Below are positions 12,969-23,856 of a DNA stretch of 64,000 bases, one piece after another. Position numbers and translations under genes: made by a program. The stretch comes from Cladobotryum mycophilum. Lineage: Eukaryota > Ascomycota > Sordariomycetes > Hypocreales > Hypocreaceae. The stretch's first letter is position 1. Each line of letters opens with the position of its first letter. The stretch covers positions 4,650,001 to 4,714,000 of the forward strand of contig JAVFKD010000016.1 of the NCBI GenBank assembly GCA_036429605.1. Reading direction: 5' to 3'. The notes beneath the pieces were generated by a model. That model was not told where the DNA came from. It saw only the letters and a program-made list of their open reading frames with translations, and did not search any database.

Positions 12969-13933
12969 AGAGTCACCTTTTTTTTCTCTCTCGCTCTCGG
13001 TGAGGCCATGGCCATTATCGCAACCGAGCGACCGAGTTGTTTAGGTGCATTGCAGCCCAGCGTATGATCGGATTACCTGTTTCTTTGCCTGCCTGGGCCT
13101 GTCGCTTCCGCATCGTTGCGTATTCCACTGCGCTGCTCCACCATCACCCCTCATTCTCTCATCCCATCCCCTCAAGGATGGATAACGCTGATAACGATGA
13201 TGATGATGATGACGGTAGTGATGGCACAGTTCGATCTGGAGGGATGGCCAAGCGCTTACCTTTGTTTGTTTTGGAAAACCGTTAGACTGTCTGAGATTAA
13301 AAGAACAAAGTGCAAACAAACGCCTGAGGATCACGCATTGTCTTTCCTTCTTTTGGCCCAGAGTTTGCCTTGTCTTTGTTCGGCCGGTCCCGAAGCACCC
13401 ATGAGCGAGCTTTTGAAGCTGTGTCTGAGAATAGCAATCAATGCTTTGAGCTTGGGTCCAGTGCCCTAAAACACCACCGCTGCTAGTTTCACAGCCCTCC
13501 TCTCCTCATGCAACATCCGTCACAGCATCTGCCGACGAACAAAGGCACATGCATTCCTTGCTACTCATTCTTATTACCGAAAGCCTTTGTCTCCTATGGC
13601 CTGACATTCGTTGGGTGATGCGGCTCTCATTCTTCGTATGAGACAACCTCATTTCACCACAAACCACCCACGTGTTGGGCAACAGCTGCTCACCACTCGT
13701 AAAACCGTAAAATGACTGCCGTGTGATTCTGCCTCTTTCCTTGCCCGATGGTTGGCTCGGGACACGGGTGATATTAATTATGTGATAATCTCTTTTTCAG
13801 TCTCCATATGGTGGATCCCCTTGCGTTTTGCCCGTTTGCCTTTCTCTTCTCTCTGTCTTTTGTTTGGCTGGCTCCCCCCAGTACCCCGGTTGGGTCTGTC
13901 CTCTCGGTCCCGGAGCCCGTGCAGCTTTGCCGT

Positions 13934-13950
13934 TCGGACTGCGAGTCCGA
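13934..13950. promoter_or_regulatory. Inverted repeat, candidate Zn2Cys6 factor site
   Basis: TCGGACT and AGTCCGA form perfect 7-bp arms around a 3-base GCG spacer, about 290 bp upstream of the MFS start codon. Each arm contains a CGG/CCG half-site of the kind bound by dimeric Gal4-type factors. The regulatory role is inferred. Confidence 0.35.
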
Positions 13951-14235
13951 GACAGACTACGGTTTTTTTTGCTGGCCTTGCGCGCAGTTGCCAGGCAAAC
14001 TGCAGTCACAAAGGAAAGGAGACCGAACGGGACAAACAAACAATAACATTGTAATAAAAAAAGTCTTTCGTCTTTTCATTTAAGAGAAACATCAATCCTT
14101 CCATCTTGGTTGTTGGCTCTTTTCCTTGTCACCACCACTCACACTATCACCCCCTCTCTCTCACCTCTTCAACAACGACTTATTCGCCTCTTACAACAAG
14201 CCTAGCAAGAGGAGCGAATACCGCCGCTCAAAAAA

Positions 14236-16055
14236 ATGGCTGCAACAACGCCGGCGGCCAATACGGCCCACGATTCGAACCTCCTCAACGAAAAGGAGAT
14301 TGCTGTTCCGCGCAGCATCGGCTCCAGCGATGGAAAGACTCAGACTGATGATCAAGCGGCCGCTGCTGCTGCTGCTGGCGGCGATGACGCCTGGGCCGAG
14401 AACCCAGACCAGGAGTATGCCAGCGGTGGTAAGCTTGCTCTGATCATGACTGCTCTCTGCGCTGCTACTTTCCTCGTCGCTTTGGTAAGAAACCTCCCAT
14501 TTCGAGATCTGCTTTTAACTCTTAGAAAAAAGAAAATCGAATTGACCAATTAATAGGATCGTACCATCATTGCGACCGCTGTTCCTCGTATCACCGCCGA
14601 CTACCACGCCCTAGACGATATCTCTTGGTATGCCTCCGCCTATCTCATCACCAGTTGCGCTACCCAGCTCCTCTGGGGTCGTATCTACACCTTCTACTCC
14701 ACAAAGATGTGCTACATCGTTGCCATTGTCATCTTCGAGGTCGGTTCCGCCGTCTGCGGTGCTTCTCCCACCTCTACTGGCTTCATCATTGGTCGTGCCA
14801 TTGCTGGTCTTGGTTCCGCTGGTATCTTCTCTGGTTCCACCGTTATCCTGACCCAGATTCTGCCTATCCAAAAGCGACCCATGGTCGTTGGCTTGATGGG
14901 TTCCATGTTTGGCATTTCCTCCATCATTGGCCCTCTCTTGGGTGGTGCCTTCACTGACCACGTCACTTGGCGATGGTGCTTCTACATCAACCTCCCCATT
15001 GGTGGTGTCGTCCTTGCTATTCTCGTCTTCTTCCTCCAGGTCCCCAGCACCAAAGACAAGCAGACTCTGAAGCGCCAGTTCATCCGTCTTGACCCTATTG
15101 GTACTCTCTTCTTCCTCCCTGGAATCATCTGCTTCCTTCTGGCTCTTCAGTGGGGTGGTGCCAAGTACCCTTGGAACAGCGGCCGTGTCATTGCCCTCTT
15201 CGTCATCTCCGGCGTTCTCATCATTGCTTTTATCGGTGTTCAGATCTGGCGCCAGGAAGATGCCACCATTCCTCCCCGCATTGCCAAGCAGCGAAGTGTC
15301 ACCTTTGGTACCTTCTTCTCTGGCATGATTGGTGCTGGTCTTATTTCCATGCTCTACACTTTGCCCCTCTGGTTCCAGGCCGTCAAGGGCCGCAGCGCCA
15401 TCCAGTCCGGTATTGATACCATTCCTCTGGTTCTCGCCCTGGTTGTTGGCTCCATCTTCTCTGGTATGATCATCACTCGCACTGGCCACTACATTCCCTT
15501 CATGTACCTGTCTACCATCTTCATGTCCGTTGGTGCTGGTCTTACCACCACCTTCAAGGTCAACACCGCCCACCCTGCCTGGATCGGCTACCAGATTCTC
15601 TTCGGTTTCGGTCTTGGTATTGGTATGCAGCAGCCCAGTTTGGCAGCCCAGAACGTCCTCGACAAGAAGGACATTTCCACCGGTATTGCCATGATGTTCT
15701 TCGCCCAGTCTCTCGGTGGTGCCATCTTCATCTGCGTCAGCCAGTCCATCTTCAACAACTTCCTCCGCAACGGGCTTAGCAAGATTGACGGCGTTGATGT
15801 TCAGGGCATCATCTACAACGGTGCCGTTGACCTCTGGCGTGTTGTCTCCGAGGCCAAGCTGCCCGAGGTCTTGGTTGTTTACAACTACGCCCTCTACAAG
15901 GCCTTCATCGTCACCCTTGCTGCCGCTTGCTTCATGATCGTTCCCCTTCTCGGTATGGAGTGGCGAAGCCTCCCCCTCAGGAGCCCCACTGGAAGAAGAA
16001 GAAGGAGGAGGCTGCTCCCCAGGAGGAGGTCAAGGATGCTGAGGCTCAGGTATAG
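14236..16055 (+). CDS. MFS efflux pump, DHA2/14-TM family, AurT-like; one apparent frameshift near C-terminus
   Basis: Two exons (14236-14484, 14557-16055) give a 582-residue transporter if one missing base is allowed for. A polar N-terminal tail of about 65 residues is followed by some 14 hydrophobic segments. The blocks with GAFTDHVTWRWCF and FYINLPIGG are hallmarks of the DHA14 drug:H+ antiporter family. Fungal cluster pumps of this type export the product or an intermediate; the Fusarium counterpart AurT is assigned to rubrofusarin export. At the C-run 15972-15976, after the last membrane segment, the frame slips by one base. The uncorrected frame runs into an Arg-rich tail ending near 16140. 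The other frame gives a short Lys/Glu-rich tail ending at TAG 16053-16055, a more typical cytoplasmic tail. The transport core is unaffected either way. Confidence 0.9.
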
Positions 16056-17163
16056 ATCGTTACTGGTTGACTCTAGTTTCACTCTTCTCTCCCCCTCTAT
16101 CACAACAACAATTATTTGCGATTTGCGCACATGGGATTAAGCATGGGCATAAAACTGATACCTCGCATTGGGAAAATGCATTGCGCTTTTGGAATTTTAG
16201 TACAAAGACAGAAAAAAACATACAAAAATTATCTTCATGTAACCAAGACACTGAGACGTTAGCAAAAAGAACTCGTACAGCATTAGACGGCGAGGATGAC
16301 TTAATATAATAATGACATGACTCCAAGCAATGGTCTCTTGCCCGCGATGTTCAGTGCATTCCTTTCTAGAGTGTTTTAATTATTATTTACTATACAAATT
16401 AACTTTAATATGTACATTGAGATTACTTTTGTTCTACATTTGCTAGTGTTTGTAATTTTTGTCAAGTCCTTCTCGTCGCCGTAATTCCCTCTAAACACAT
16501 CGCGCATTCATGTCTTGGATGACACATTGTTCCTCACTAAGTATAGAAGTCTCAGAGAAAGATGCTGACATGGTTCGTGTGAAAAAGAATAATTTTGATT
16601 GGTCTCAAACTTCATCCACTCTATGCCGTCTTTCCTTGTCTCATGTGGCACGCTCCGACCTTGGCGAGTGATACTTTCCACCTTGAAGAGAGCCGTGTCT
16701 GCATGAACGTGCTGACGGTGTTTATTTAGCAAACGCAGGGTCCTGTTCGAGAGTTGAGAGTCATAGTTTCAAACCCCACAGTATGCAGTGAGCAGCTTGA
16801 ATGGATCATGATGGAGACTGGGATGTTGGAGATCGGGGTTCCGATAACCGTTCCTGCTTATGCACGTTGTTATATGTCCAGTACCTATACATAGTTTTAT
16901 AATTGACATACTGCTATATACAAAACGCTCTATGCTCTAACTGGACGAAAAAAAAACATGAAAAAAGAAACAGAGAAAACAGTCTGCAAACCAAAAAAAG
17001 TAGATGCATGCCCATGAACAAACCTGTATAACACAAAGCCCCTCCCCCACTTCGCCCTCGGTTTTCCCGTTCCAAAGCATCCAAGCCTATAACAAAGGAA
17101 ATATAGTTCTATGCGTACGCTTCTGCGTATGTGGGGTAACCTTCGAGACAAACATACGCGGGC
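16056..17163. other. Convergent intergenic region, 3' ends of MFS and monooxygenase genes
   Basis: AT-rich 3' flanks of two convergent genes, with possible polyadenylation-type AATATA/TTTATT stretches near 16370-16450 and 16900. No credible coding sequence is visible. Confidence 0.5.
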
Positions 17164-18916
17164 TTACTCCATGGGCCCGAATCGGGCCTCGCGGTCCTTG
17201 TTCATCTTGATGATGGCATCCTTGGCGCCGTCCCAAGCCTTTCTCTTGCCGGGGAACACACGGTAGGCGTGCGGGCTGAGCAAACCATCCATGAGCATGC
17301 CACAGAACTCTCGGTCCGATGCCCAGAACTTCCAACCCTCAATGCCGTAGCCGAGATAGGTGGCCAGGTTGGTGCCTGTAACTTCGTTGACCCAGTCCAT
17401 CCATGATGACGCCTTGACAACGGCAGGCATGACAGATCCGGTCTTGGCGAGCTGGACCACCCAGGCGTGGTGCGCATCGACTTGGCGGGCCATTTCCTCC
17501 GCAGGGGGAAGTCTGAGTTGCCCTTCCAGAGCTGAGCAATGGCCATGGAGGCAAGATCGAACATGAAGAAGGCGGGGTTCATGAAAGACAAGTTGCCCAT
17601 GAAGGCGAGTGAATCGGGGTGATCGAGGGAGAACAGGTTCTGGTACAGACGTGGCAGAGAGCGGCCGTTGGCACCAGCGGTCATCTCCCAGTCCTTGGTG
17701 GTCTCGCGAGTTGGATCCGCATCTGGGCCAACAATGGAGAAGTCGACGGAGAAACCGGTGCAGAAGACAATGGCATCAATCTCGTACCTTTGGCCGTCAG
17801 ATGTCTCAACGGTCTTGCCGTCGATGACTCGCTCGAGACCGTGGGTGGAGATGATGGAACCGGCTGCAAGACCAGCGACCAGGTCATCAGAAACAAGAGG
17901 TCGCTGATTGGCAATCGAGGGGGCGGGAGAGAAGCGCCACTCAGGCTTGAGGTCAAAGACCTGGCCCTGGAGCTTACCGATGACACTGTTCATGGTCTTT
18001 TCCCAGAGGGAAGGGGTGTACTTGGACATCAACTGGAGGATACCGTACTTGCGGTAAGTGCGTACGTGGTCAACGGGCTTGTCGTTGACCCATCGAGGGA
18101 GAATGATGGCACCGTGTCGGTGAGCGAGGTAGACCTGGCTGGTGACCTTGGCCAGTTCTGTGGACATGTCGGCAGCAGTGTTGCCGAAACCAAGAACCAT
18201 GACTCGCTTTCCAGCCAAAATCTCTGGCCTAGAAGAATAAGCGTTAGCAAGAATGAATATTGATGTAGGGTGAAAGCATGAAACCTACTTTTTGAAGTTG
18301 ACAGAGTGTTCCATGAAACCTTCAAACTTCTCGATACCGGGAATCTTGGGCCTCATGGGGACCTGATCAGTACCCATGGCAAAGACGACCTTGTCGAAGG
18401 CCTGCCACTCAGCATTGTTGGCATCGGAAACAGGGGCAATCTTGAGGCGCCACTGCTTCTTCTCATTGTCGTATCTGGCAGCCTGAATGCTTGTGCTCAG
18501 GCGGGCGTGCTTCTCAAGCTCAAAGTGCTTGGCGTAGGCAAGGAGATACTTCTCGACATCAGCGGCCGGCGCGAAGTCAGGAGTCTCTTCAGGGAAAGGG
18601 AAATCGGTGAAGCATCCTCGCTGCTTGGAGCCGTTGGAGCGGGTAGTCTCCATGACTGAGATCTTGTTGCCATCGTCAAAGTGCCACAGACCACCGAGGT
18701 AGTCATTGCGCTCGAAGCCAACAGCTTCGAAGCCTTCCTCGAGAAGGTTCTTAAGGGTTACAAGACCAAGGGCGCCTGTTTCCGATTAGCCGATATCCAA
18801 TTGAGATTGAGGGAGACGTAGAGTTCGCGCAAGTCAAGGTGGTGATGTAAGATTGTGCTTCAAGGGGGACAAGGATGAGACATACCAAGGCCAACAACTG
18901 CAACTGTAGGTGCCAT
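17164..18916 (-). CDS. Flavin-containing monooxygenase, AurF-like; one apparent frameshift
   Basis: Three exons (18916-18886, 18775-18289, 18228-17164) give 527 residues if one missing base is allowed for. An N-terminal Rossmann motif (GLGALG, split by intron 1) binds FAD. The FMO-type fingerprint F-x-G-x-x-x-H is at about residues 159-165, and the NADPH motif GFGNTA lies near residue 183. A conserved FCTGF-like block follows. These features identify a class B flavin monooxygenase. In the aurofusarin pathway AurF oxidises rubrofusarin before dimerisation; the same step is inferred here. The gene is divergent from the O-methyltransferase. In the G run 17504-17508 (a C run on the coding strand) the frame slips by one base about 110 residues before the end. 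Both sides look conserved, and no GT-AG intron fits the junction. Confidence 0.88.
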
Positions 18917-19695
18917 GTTGAAATGTGCTTTATTTTCTGCTAATTGTACAGAAGAAACTAGAATGAAGCAAACAGGAGTGATTTGATCAAATGGTCAACT
19001 GAGCGAAGATCTAGAGGGTTTTTGTGCATCTCAGTCCAGAGTTGCCAGCTCCATTAGGGTCGTATGACTTATTGGACAATGCGTCGATTCTTCGTTCCTG
19101 ATCGTCACCATTGAAGGACTAAACCCGCGGATTGGAAGGCTGACATCCCCATACCGCGAGCCGAGGATCCGAATCCGTCGCTCCTAATGTGCTTCTCTCT
19201 CTCTCTCTCACCAATCTTTGCTTCTAGATCGGGCTCCGCCTCGGGGTGGGCCTCGGTCGGATGTTACCGTGTCAGCCGGGTTAGGGCAACGGAATCCCGA
19301 TTTCGTGTAAGCCAAACGTTCGCCTTACCGATTTGCGAGACAGATTCTCTATTATTCTTCTGTTTGGTATGGTAAAAAAACGTTTGTTGATTCGATTCGC
19401 GATTCCATTTCAGCTTACCCTATGCGTGGCTTGTAAGTTCTTTCGCCGTCCGTCGCTGAAGATGGAACCGTGACGCCGGAGCGAGATGTTCGGGAGTCAG
19501 TTTTCCATGGCCATGATGTTACCGTAGCGAAAAGGTTTGTCCATGTAAAGCCTCAAAAATAAGGTAGTGGAATCTCCTTCGAGAACAATCGCAGAATTCC
19601 TTTTTGTATTCATTCCACTTATTCCTTAACTTGGTCAAACTTCCCCAGCCCTCAATCTTCACTGCTGTCTTACATTCAATCAAGTCTGTGTCACC
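18917..19695. promoter_or_regulatory. Shared divergent promoter, monooxygenase / O-methyltransferase
   Basis: This 779-bp region separates two divergent cluster genes. It is rich in CGG/CCG triplets between 19140 and 19310 and contains the 17-base element at 19240-19256 that recurs upstream of the second regulator gene. Confidence 0.5.
19240..19256 (+). promoter_or_regulatory. 17-base element shared with second regulator's promoter
   Basis: CTCGGGGTGGGCCTCGG occurs here and, identical and on the same strand, at 31166-31182. It is a direct repeat of CTCGG with a 7-base spacer, resembling direct-repeat CGG sites of Zn2Cys6 factors. Co-regulation is inferred. Confidence 0.4.
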
Positions 19696-21097
19696 ATGGG
19701 TTCCATTCCAACTCCCACAAGTTTGCTTCAGGCTCTGTCTGAGCAAATTCTCATCAAGGCTACCTTTTTGTCTGATGCACTCAGCGCAGATGGCCTCCCT
19801 CAGCCATCCTTTGATGTAGATGGACCAACAAATGTTGTCCCACCGACCGCTTCCAAGGCTGCCATTGATGCCCGCAATGCTGTCGCGGAGGCTGCCTACA
19901 AGCTCTTCGCGCTCGTGACTGGGCCAAGTGAGCTTCTGCCCAACATGCAAGCTCAGGTATGTTCACCGGTTGCTCCAGTCTTACCAAGAACTTTACTAAC
20001 AATCGTAGTATCAAACCATGTTTGCTCTTCGCTGGATCACTCACTTCAAGGTCCTTGAGCTCATCCCTGCCGAGGGATCCATCTCATACAGCGAGCTCGC
20101 TCTCAAGGCCAAGGTGCCAGAGTCCCAGCTCAAGAGCATTGCTCGCATGGCCATGACGAGCTACATCCTACAGGAGCCAACGCCCAACCACGTGGCACAC
20201 AGCGCTTCTTCCATCATGTTCGTTAACAACGAGAACATGCTTCACTGGGCCGGTTTCATGTTTGGCGCATCCATCCCCACCGCGGAAGCCATGGTGGAGG
20301 CTACCGAAAAATGGCCCGGCAGCGTCAGGAAGACTGAGACGGCATACAACGTTGCCTTCAATCACGATCTCCCATTCTTTGACCACTTGTCTCAGAGCCC
20401 AACGTTGACTGCACAATTTTCCGGTTATATGAAGAGCGTCACTAGTGGACAGGGAACTGATTTGGTTCACTTGCTCAAGGGATTTGACTGGGCCAGCCTT
20501 CCTGAAGATGCCTTAGTCGTTGATGTATGTCTGACTTCCTATGCTTTACCTGTCTATAAACTAATGCACCTCTAGGTCGGTGGATCAACAGGACACGCTA
20601 CGTATGCCCTTGCAGAGGCTTACCCTCAGCTCAAATTCGAGATTCAAGACCTCGAGCCTGTTACTAAGAACGGAATTGAGATCCTCAAGACCAAATCTGA
20701 AGAGATCCAATCTCGCGTCTCATACCGCGCTCATAGCTTCTTTGATGCTCAGCCCGTCTCTGGTGCCAACGTGTACATGCTCCGCATGATCATCCACGAC
20801 TGGCCTGATGTTGAGGCTATCAAGATCTTCTCCAACCTCATCCCAGCCCTTGGCCCCAACTCCAAGATCATCATCATGGACACGGTGCTCCCCAACCCTG
20901 GCCAGATTCCTGCGACCAAGGAGAGAGTCATTCGCGTGCGAGACTTGACAATGAGACAAGTTTTCAATGCCAAGGAGAGGTCAACGGATGACTGGGAGGA
21001 GATCCTTCGTTCCACAGACTCGCGACTCAGGTTGGAAAGCGTCCGTCAGCCCGAAGGCAGCCACATGAGCTTGATGAGCATTGGCCTTGAGAACTGA
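19696..21097 (+). CDS. SAM-dependent O-methyltransferase, AurJ-like
   Basis: Three exons (19696-19956, 20009-20524, 20576-21097) give an intact 432-residue enzyme. The N-terminal half has a winged-helix dimerisation fold, as in plant-type/fungal O-methyltransferases. The SAM-binding motif I (VDVGGSTGH) sits at about residue 258, exactly across intron 2. The catalytic His of the MIIHDWPD block is near residue 332. Fungal enzymes of this family methylate phenolic hydroxyls of polyketides; AurJ converts nor-rubrofusarin to rubrofusarin. Substrate here is inferred from cluster content. The gene diverges from the monooxygenase and is convergent with the EthD-fold gene. No frameshift was seen, in contrast to five neighbours. 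Confidence 0.92.
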
Positions 21098-21596
21098 GTG
21101 GGATGGTTTTTTTCCCTTGAATGTGGATATATATGAGATTTTCTGTTATGTATTGTTTACGGAATGCCCGTTTTTTAAACACTTGTACAAAGTTTTCATG
21201 TCTCGGAAGTCAATGGCACATCATTTTACTCACACTGATAAATCCGTATGGACAATCATACAAAGGGGCTATCCTTGATTCTCCCCCGGTTTTACAGGTG
21301 AGACATGTGCATCACTCTAAAAATGGAAGCAATTTGCGGTCAGGGAGATGATCGAGTAATCAGTCTTGTGCTCCTTTGTCATGACGGATAATGCTTCACC
21401 ACAGAGTCTGTAACGTTCAGGAGAGCTTACGCGGGAGGCAATGAGAACCGAGAGCAAATCCGGACCTTTGATTCGTTTCAACTGATAGAAAATACTGATT
21501 AAAATAATTGTACATGTATCGTGCATCATCAAGCATCAAGATGATATTATTTACATACACTAAATAAGGGTGACCTATAGTCTATACATGAAGTGT
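21098..21596. other. Convergent 3' region between methyltransferase and EthD gene
   Basis: AT-rich untranslated flanks of two convergent genes. Nothing else is recognised. Confidence 0.5.
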
Positions 21597-22184
21597 CTAT
21601 TTGGGAACAACCTTGCCATCATTGACAAACTCCTCAAAAATACCAACAGTCATACTAATAGGAACGAGTCAGCCTTTGTATCAGACATTAGCAACTCGTG
21701 CGAGCTTACGTGGATCTCTTTGTGTCGGCAAACTTGACATGGTCAGGGGCGACCTTTTGCAAGAACCGGGGGTCCGCCTTCATGCGCTTGAAGTCTTCAA
21801 TGTCCTTGAAGACGAACTGCACGATGCAGTCATATTCTGACAGCACCGAGAACTCTGGGTCATAGAGCTGATGGAGCAACGGCCTGGTCTTGGTAGTGTT
21901 GTGGGTCTAGATGCAAGGCAAGAAAACGTGTTAGACGATGAGTGCATGGCCAGAGGGGGCTGAATGCGAGATTCCACGTGGAAATGGGACGGGATGGAAG
22001 GCAACAGTACCATTGTGTATCGGACAATACCATACTCCTCCATCAGAGGGCTGACCAGCGGGGCGTGCGCCTTTGTCATGTGTTCCCGATACTCATCCTC
22101 GTCCAGGCCAGGCCTTCTGAAGGCCGTGATAGTAAGACCGATATACTGATTGGGGCCGAGACCCAGTTCCGTGGAGGACGACAT
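21597..22184 (-). CDS. EthD-fold dehydratase, AurZ-like
   Basis: Three exons (22184-22011, 21906-21710, 21654-21597) with good splice sites give an intact small protein of 142 residues. The size and the pattern (GLTITAFRRPGLDEDEYREH, then a His before PLV, then a Y/F-rich second half) match the EthD/dimeric alpha-beta barrel family. Members in NR-PKS clusters dehydrate or cyclise the released polyketide; AurZ is assigned the dehydration of YWA1 to nor-rubrofusarin. The conserved KAHAPLV stretch probably contributes the active-site His. The gene is divergent from the PKS, which fits an action directly after chain release. Function is inferred from family and position. Confidence 0.85.
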
Positions 22185-23856
22185 GTTATCGGCAAAGAAG
22201 AGTGAGTTGCTTGGATAATGATGTATGCCCGATGCACTGGCACTGGATAGTGAGACGAGAATCCGGGGATGCGTGAGCGAGGCTGATTGCTTTTGTTGAT
22301 TGATACGATTATCCGAACCCTCAGATTGTGGACTGCACATACATGCACTTTTATGCCCCTGGTGCTGCTTGGCGTTTGCTGATCAATGCATCCCAATAGT
22401 GTCGTATCTGAGGTCGGAACGGACTTCGGGGGACGTCGGAAATTCTTGCCTCTGCATTGCTTTTCGGGCCATGTCTCGGCGTCGCGTCTGCAGCTAAACC
22501 GCTTGTGTTGATTCCATGGATTACTCTTTGCCTAGTCATTTATTCTTCCGCTGCTACTCCGTACTCCAAAAACACACACTGCGTGGACACAACCCAGACA
22601 CACAGTGACAGGCACACTGACGGCCAGCCCGAAATCAGAATTCGCAAAAAAGACTCCGGCCCGTTCTTGGCGACGTTTACGGACTAGGTAGGTCATAAAC
22701 TCATTAATGCGCACAATAAATGCACAGCGTCAACTTTTCCCGCGCCCTGATCCTAGTCCGAGCTCGTCCTCGGCACTCACGTCGGTCGGCACAGACCAGA
22801 GGGGACACCCCCTGTCGATCGGGCAGACCACCTTACCCGGCAGCGGGATAACCTCTCCACAGCAAATCAGGATTAACCTTACCTGATGGAGTATTGCTGG
22901 AGAAAACGGGAGAAAAAAACTCTTTGGAGGCTGAGGGAGCTGGTGATGGATGTTATGACGAAGGAGATATGCCCGTTTCGGGCCAATTGAGAGCCATGGA
23001 TCGGTCTGAGATAGAGAGGAGAGTGTCTTGATGTCTGTTTATTTGATTGGAGTAATACTGCATATTTATTATTTACGTGTGCATAAATGAAGTATGTCAC
23101 AGAGTCGCATCCACGCTCCGACTCACTTGTACCATGATCACCATGACTACGGCGTGATTAGATCACCGACCATTCATGATTAGAACCCCGTTCAGAGTCT
23201 GCTGGTCCTACAATCGATATCCTTTCCCTCCTTCCCTTGGCATCCTTTCATGCGCGTGTGTTGATGCTCAAGCAATGGGGGCAACTCCCGGACGAGAACC
23301 CATGTTCCTCTAACCCACCCATTCCCACTATTGAACGCTCCATCTTCTTTCTAGAAGAAACCCTGGTCTAAAATCTGACCCACGAGATATCCGTATTACT
23401 CACTGTTCAGGGTGTTTCGTGATGGGTCATAGCTTTGTTCAGGTAACGGGGTTCCACATATCTCCATCGGGCCTCTGGAACTGAAGGCGCCACACCCGGC
23501 CGCCGAGCATCTGCTCTGCTCCAAGACCTAACCCGAGGGTACCTGGCCTCTTGTACAGCATAGCGCCATGCAGCCAATGACGTTTCCAGATGGGATATAC
23601 GGGTTCTGATAGCGGGCGGGTGCTACCATTCCTCGGTGGACTCGTCGGTGGTGACTTATATGAAGCCTACCGTCGTCTACCCGCTGGTGTCACTCTGTTT
23701 TGCTCGTCATTCTACATTCTCTCCACAGACTACGACTGCGAGGTCGCTCTAATTTCAACAAATATCTGCTAGTCAGAACGTTTCAACACAATCAAGACCT
23801 TCATCATCATCATCATCATCATCATATCTTAGCCCAGTCGTGACCTTTCTTCCACC
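22185..23856. promoter_or_regulatory. Shared divergent promoter, AurZ-like / PKS
   Basis: The region is 1,672 bp long between divergent start codons. It contains CCGAG and CTCGG half-sites facing each other around 22757-22772, further CGG-rich blocks at 22775-22860 and 23470-23550, and an ATC trinucleotide repeat (about 23800-23824) in the PKS leader. No coding exon was recognised. Confidence 0.5.

Larger units (their letters stand above)
10901..14235. other. Long intergenic region, no gene recognised
   Basis: This holds the 3' region of the oxidase and the 5' region of the MFS gene. The open frames are short, overlapping and without recognisable domains or signal peptides. It includes an (AG)12 run at 12647-12670, a (CT)12 run at 12939-12962 and GAT/ATG-rich simple sequence near 13190-13225. 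The last 500 bp are the likely MFS promoter and leader. Confidence 0.5.

Noticed and set aside
14611..15573. 320-codon minus-strand frame rich in Gly, Asp and Asn
   Set aside because: Antisense shadow of the MFS transporter's membrane region; composition is the mirror of hydrophobic codons.
15977..16140. Arg-rich C-terminal tail of the MFS protein
   Set aside because: It results from the frame slip at 15972-15976. The alternative frame gives a short Lys/Glu tail with an early stop, more typical of the family.
17490..17520. Small intron to explain the monooxygenase frame change
   Set aside because: No GT-AG pair of acceptable length fits; a one-base shortfall in the G run explains it fully.
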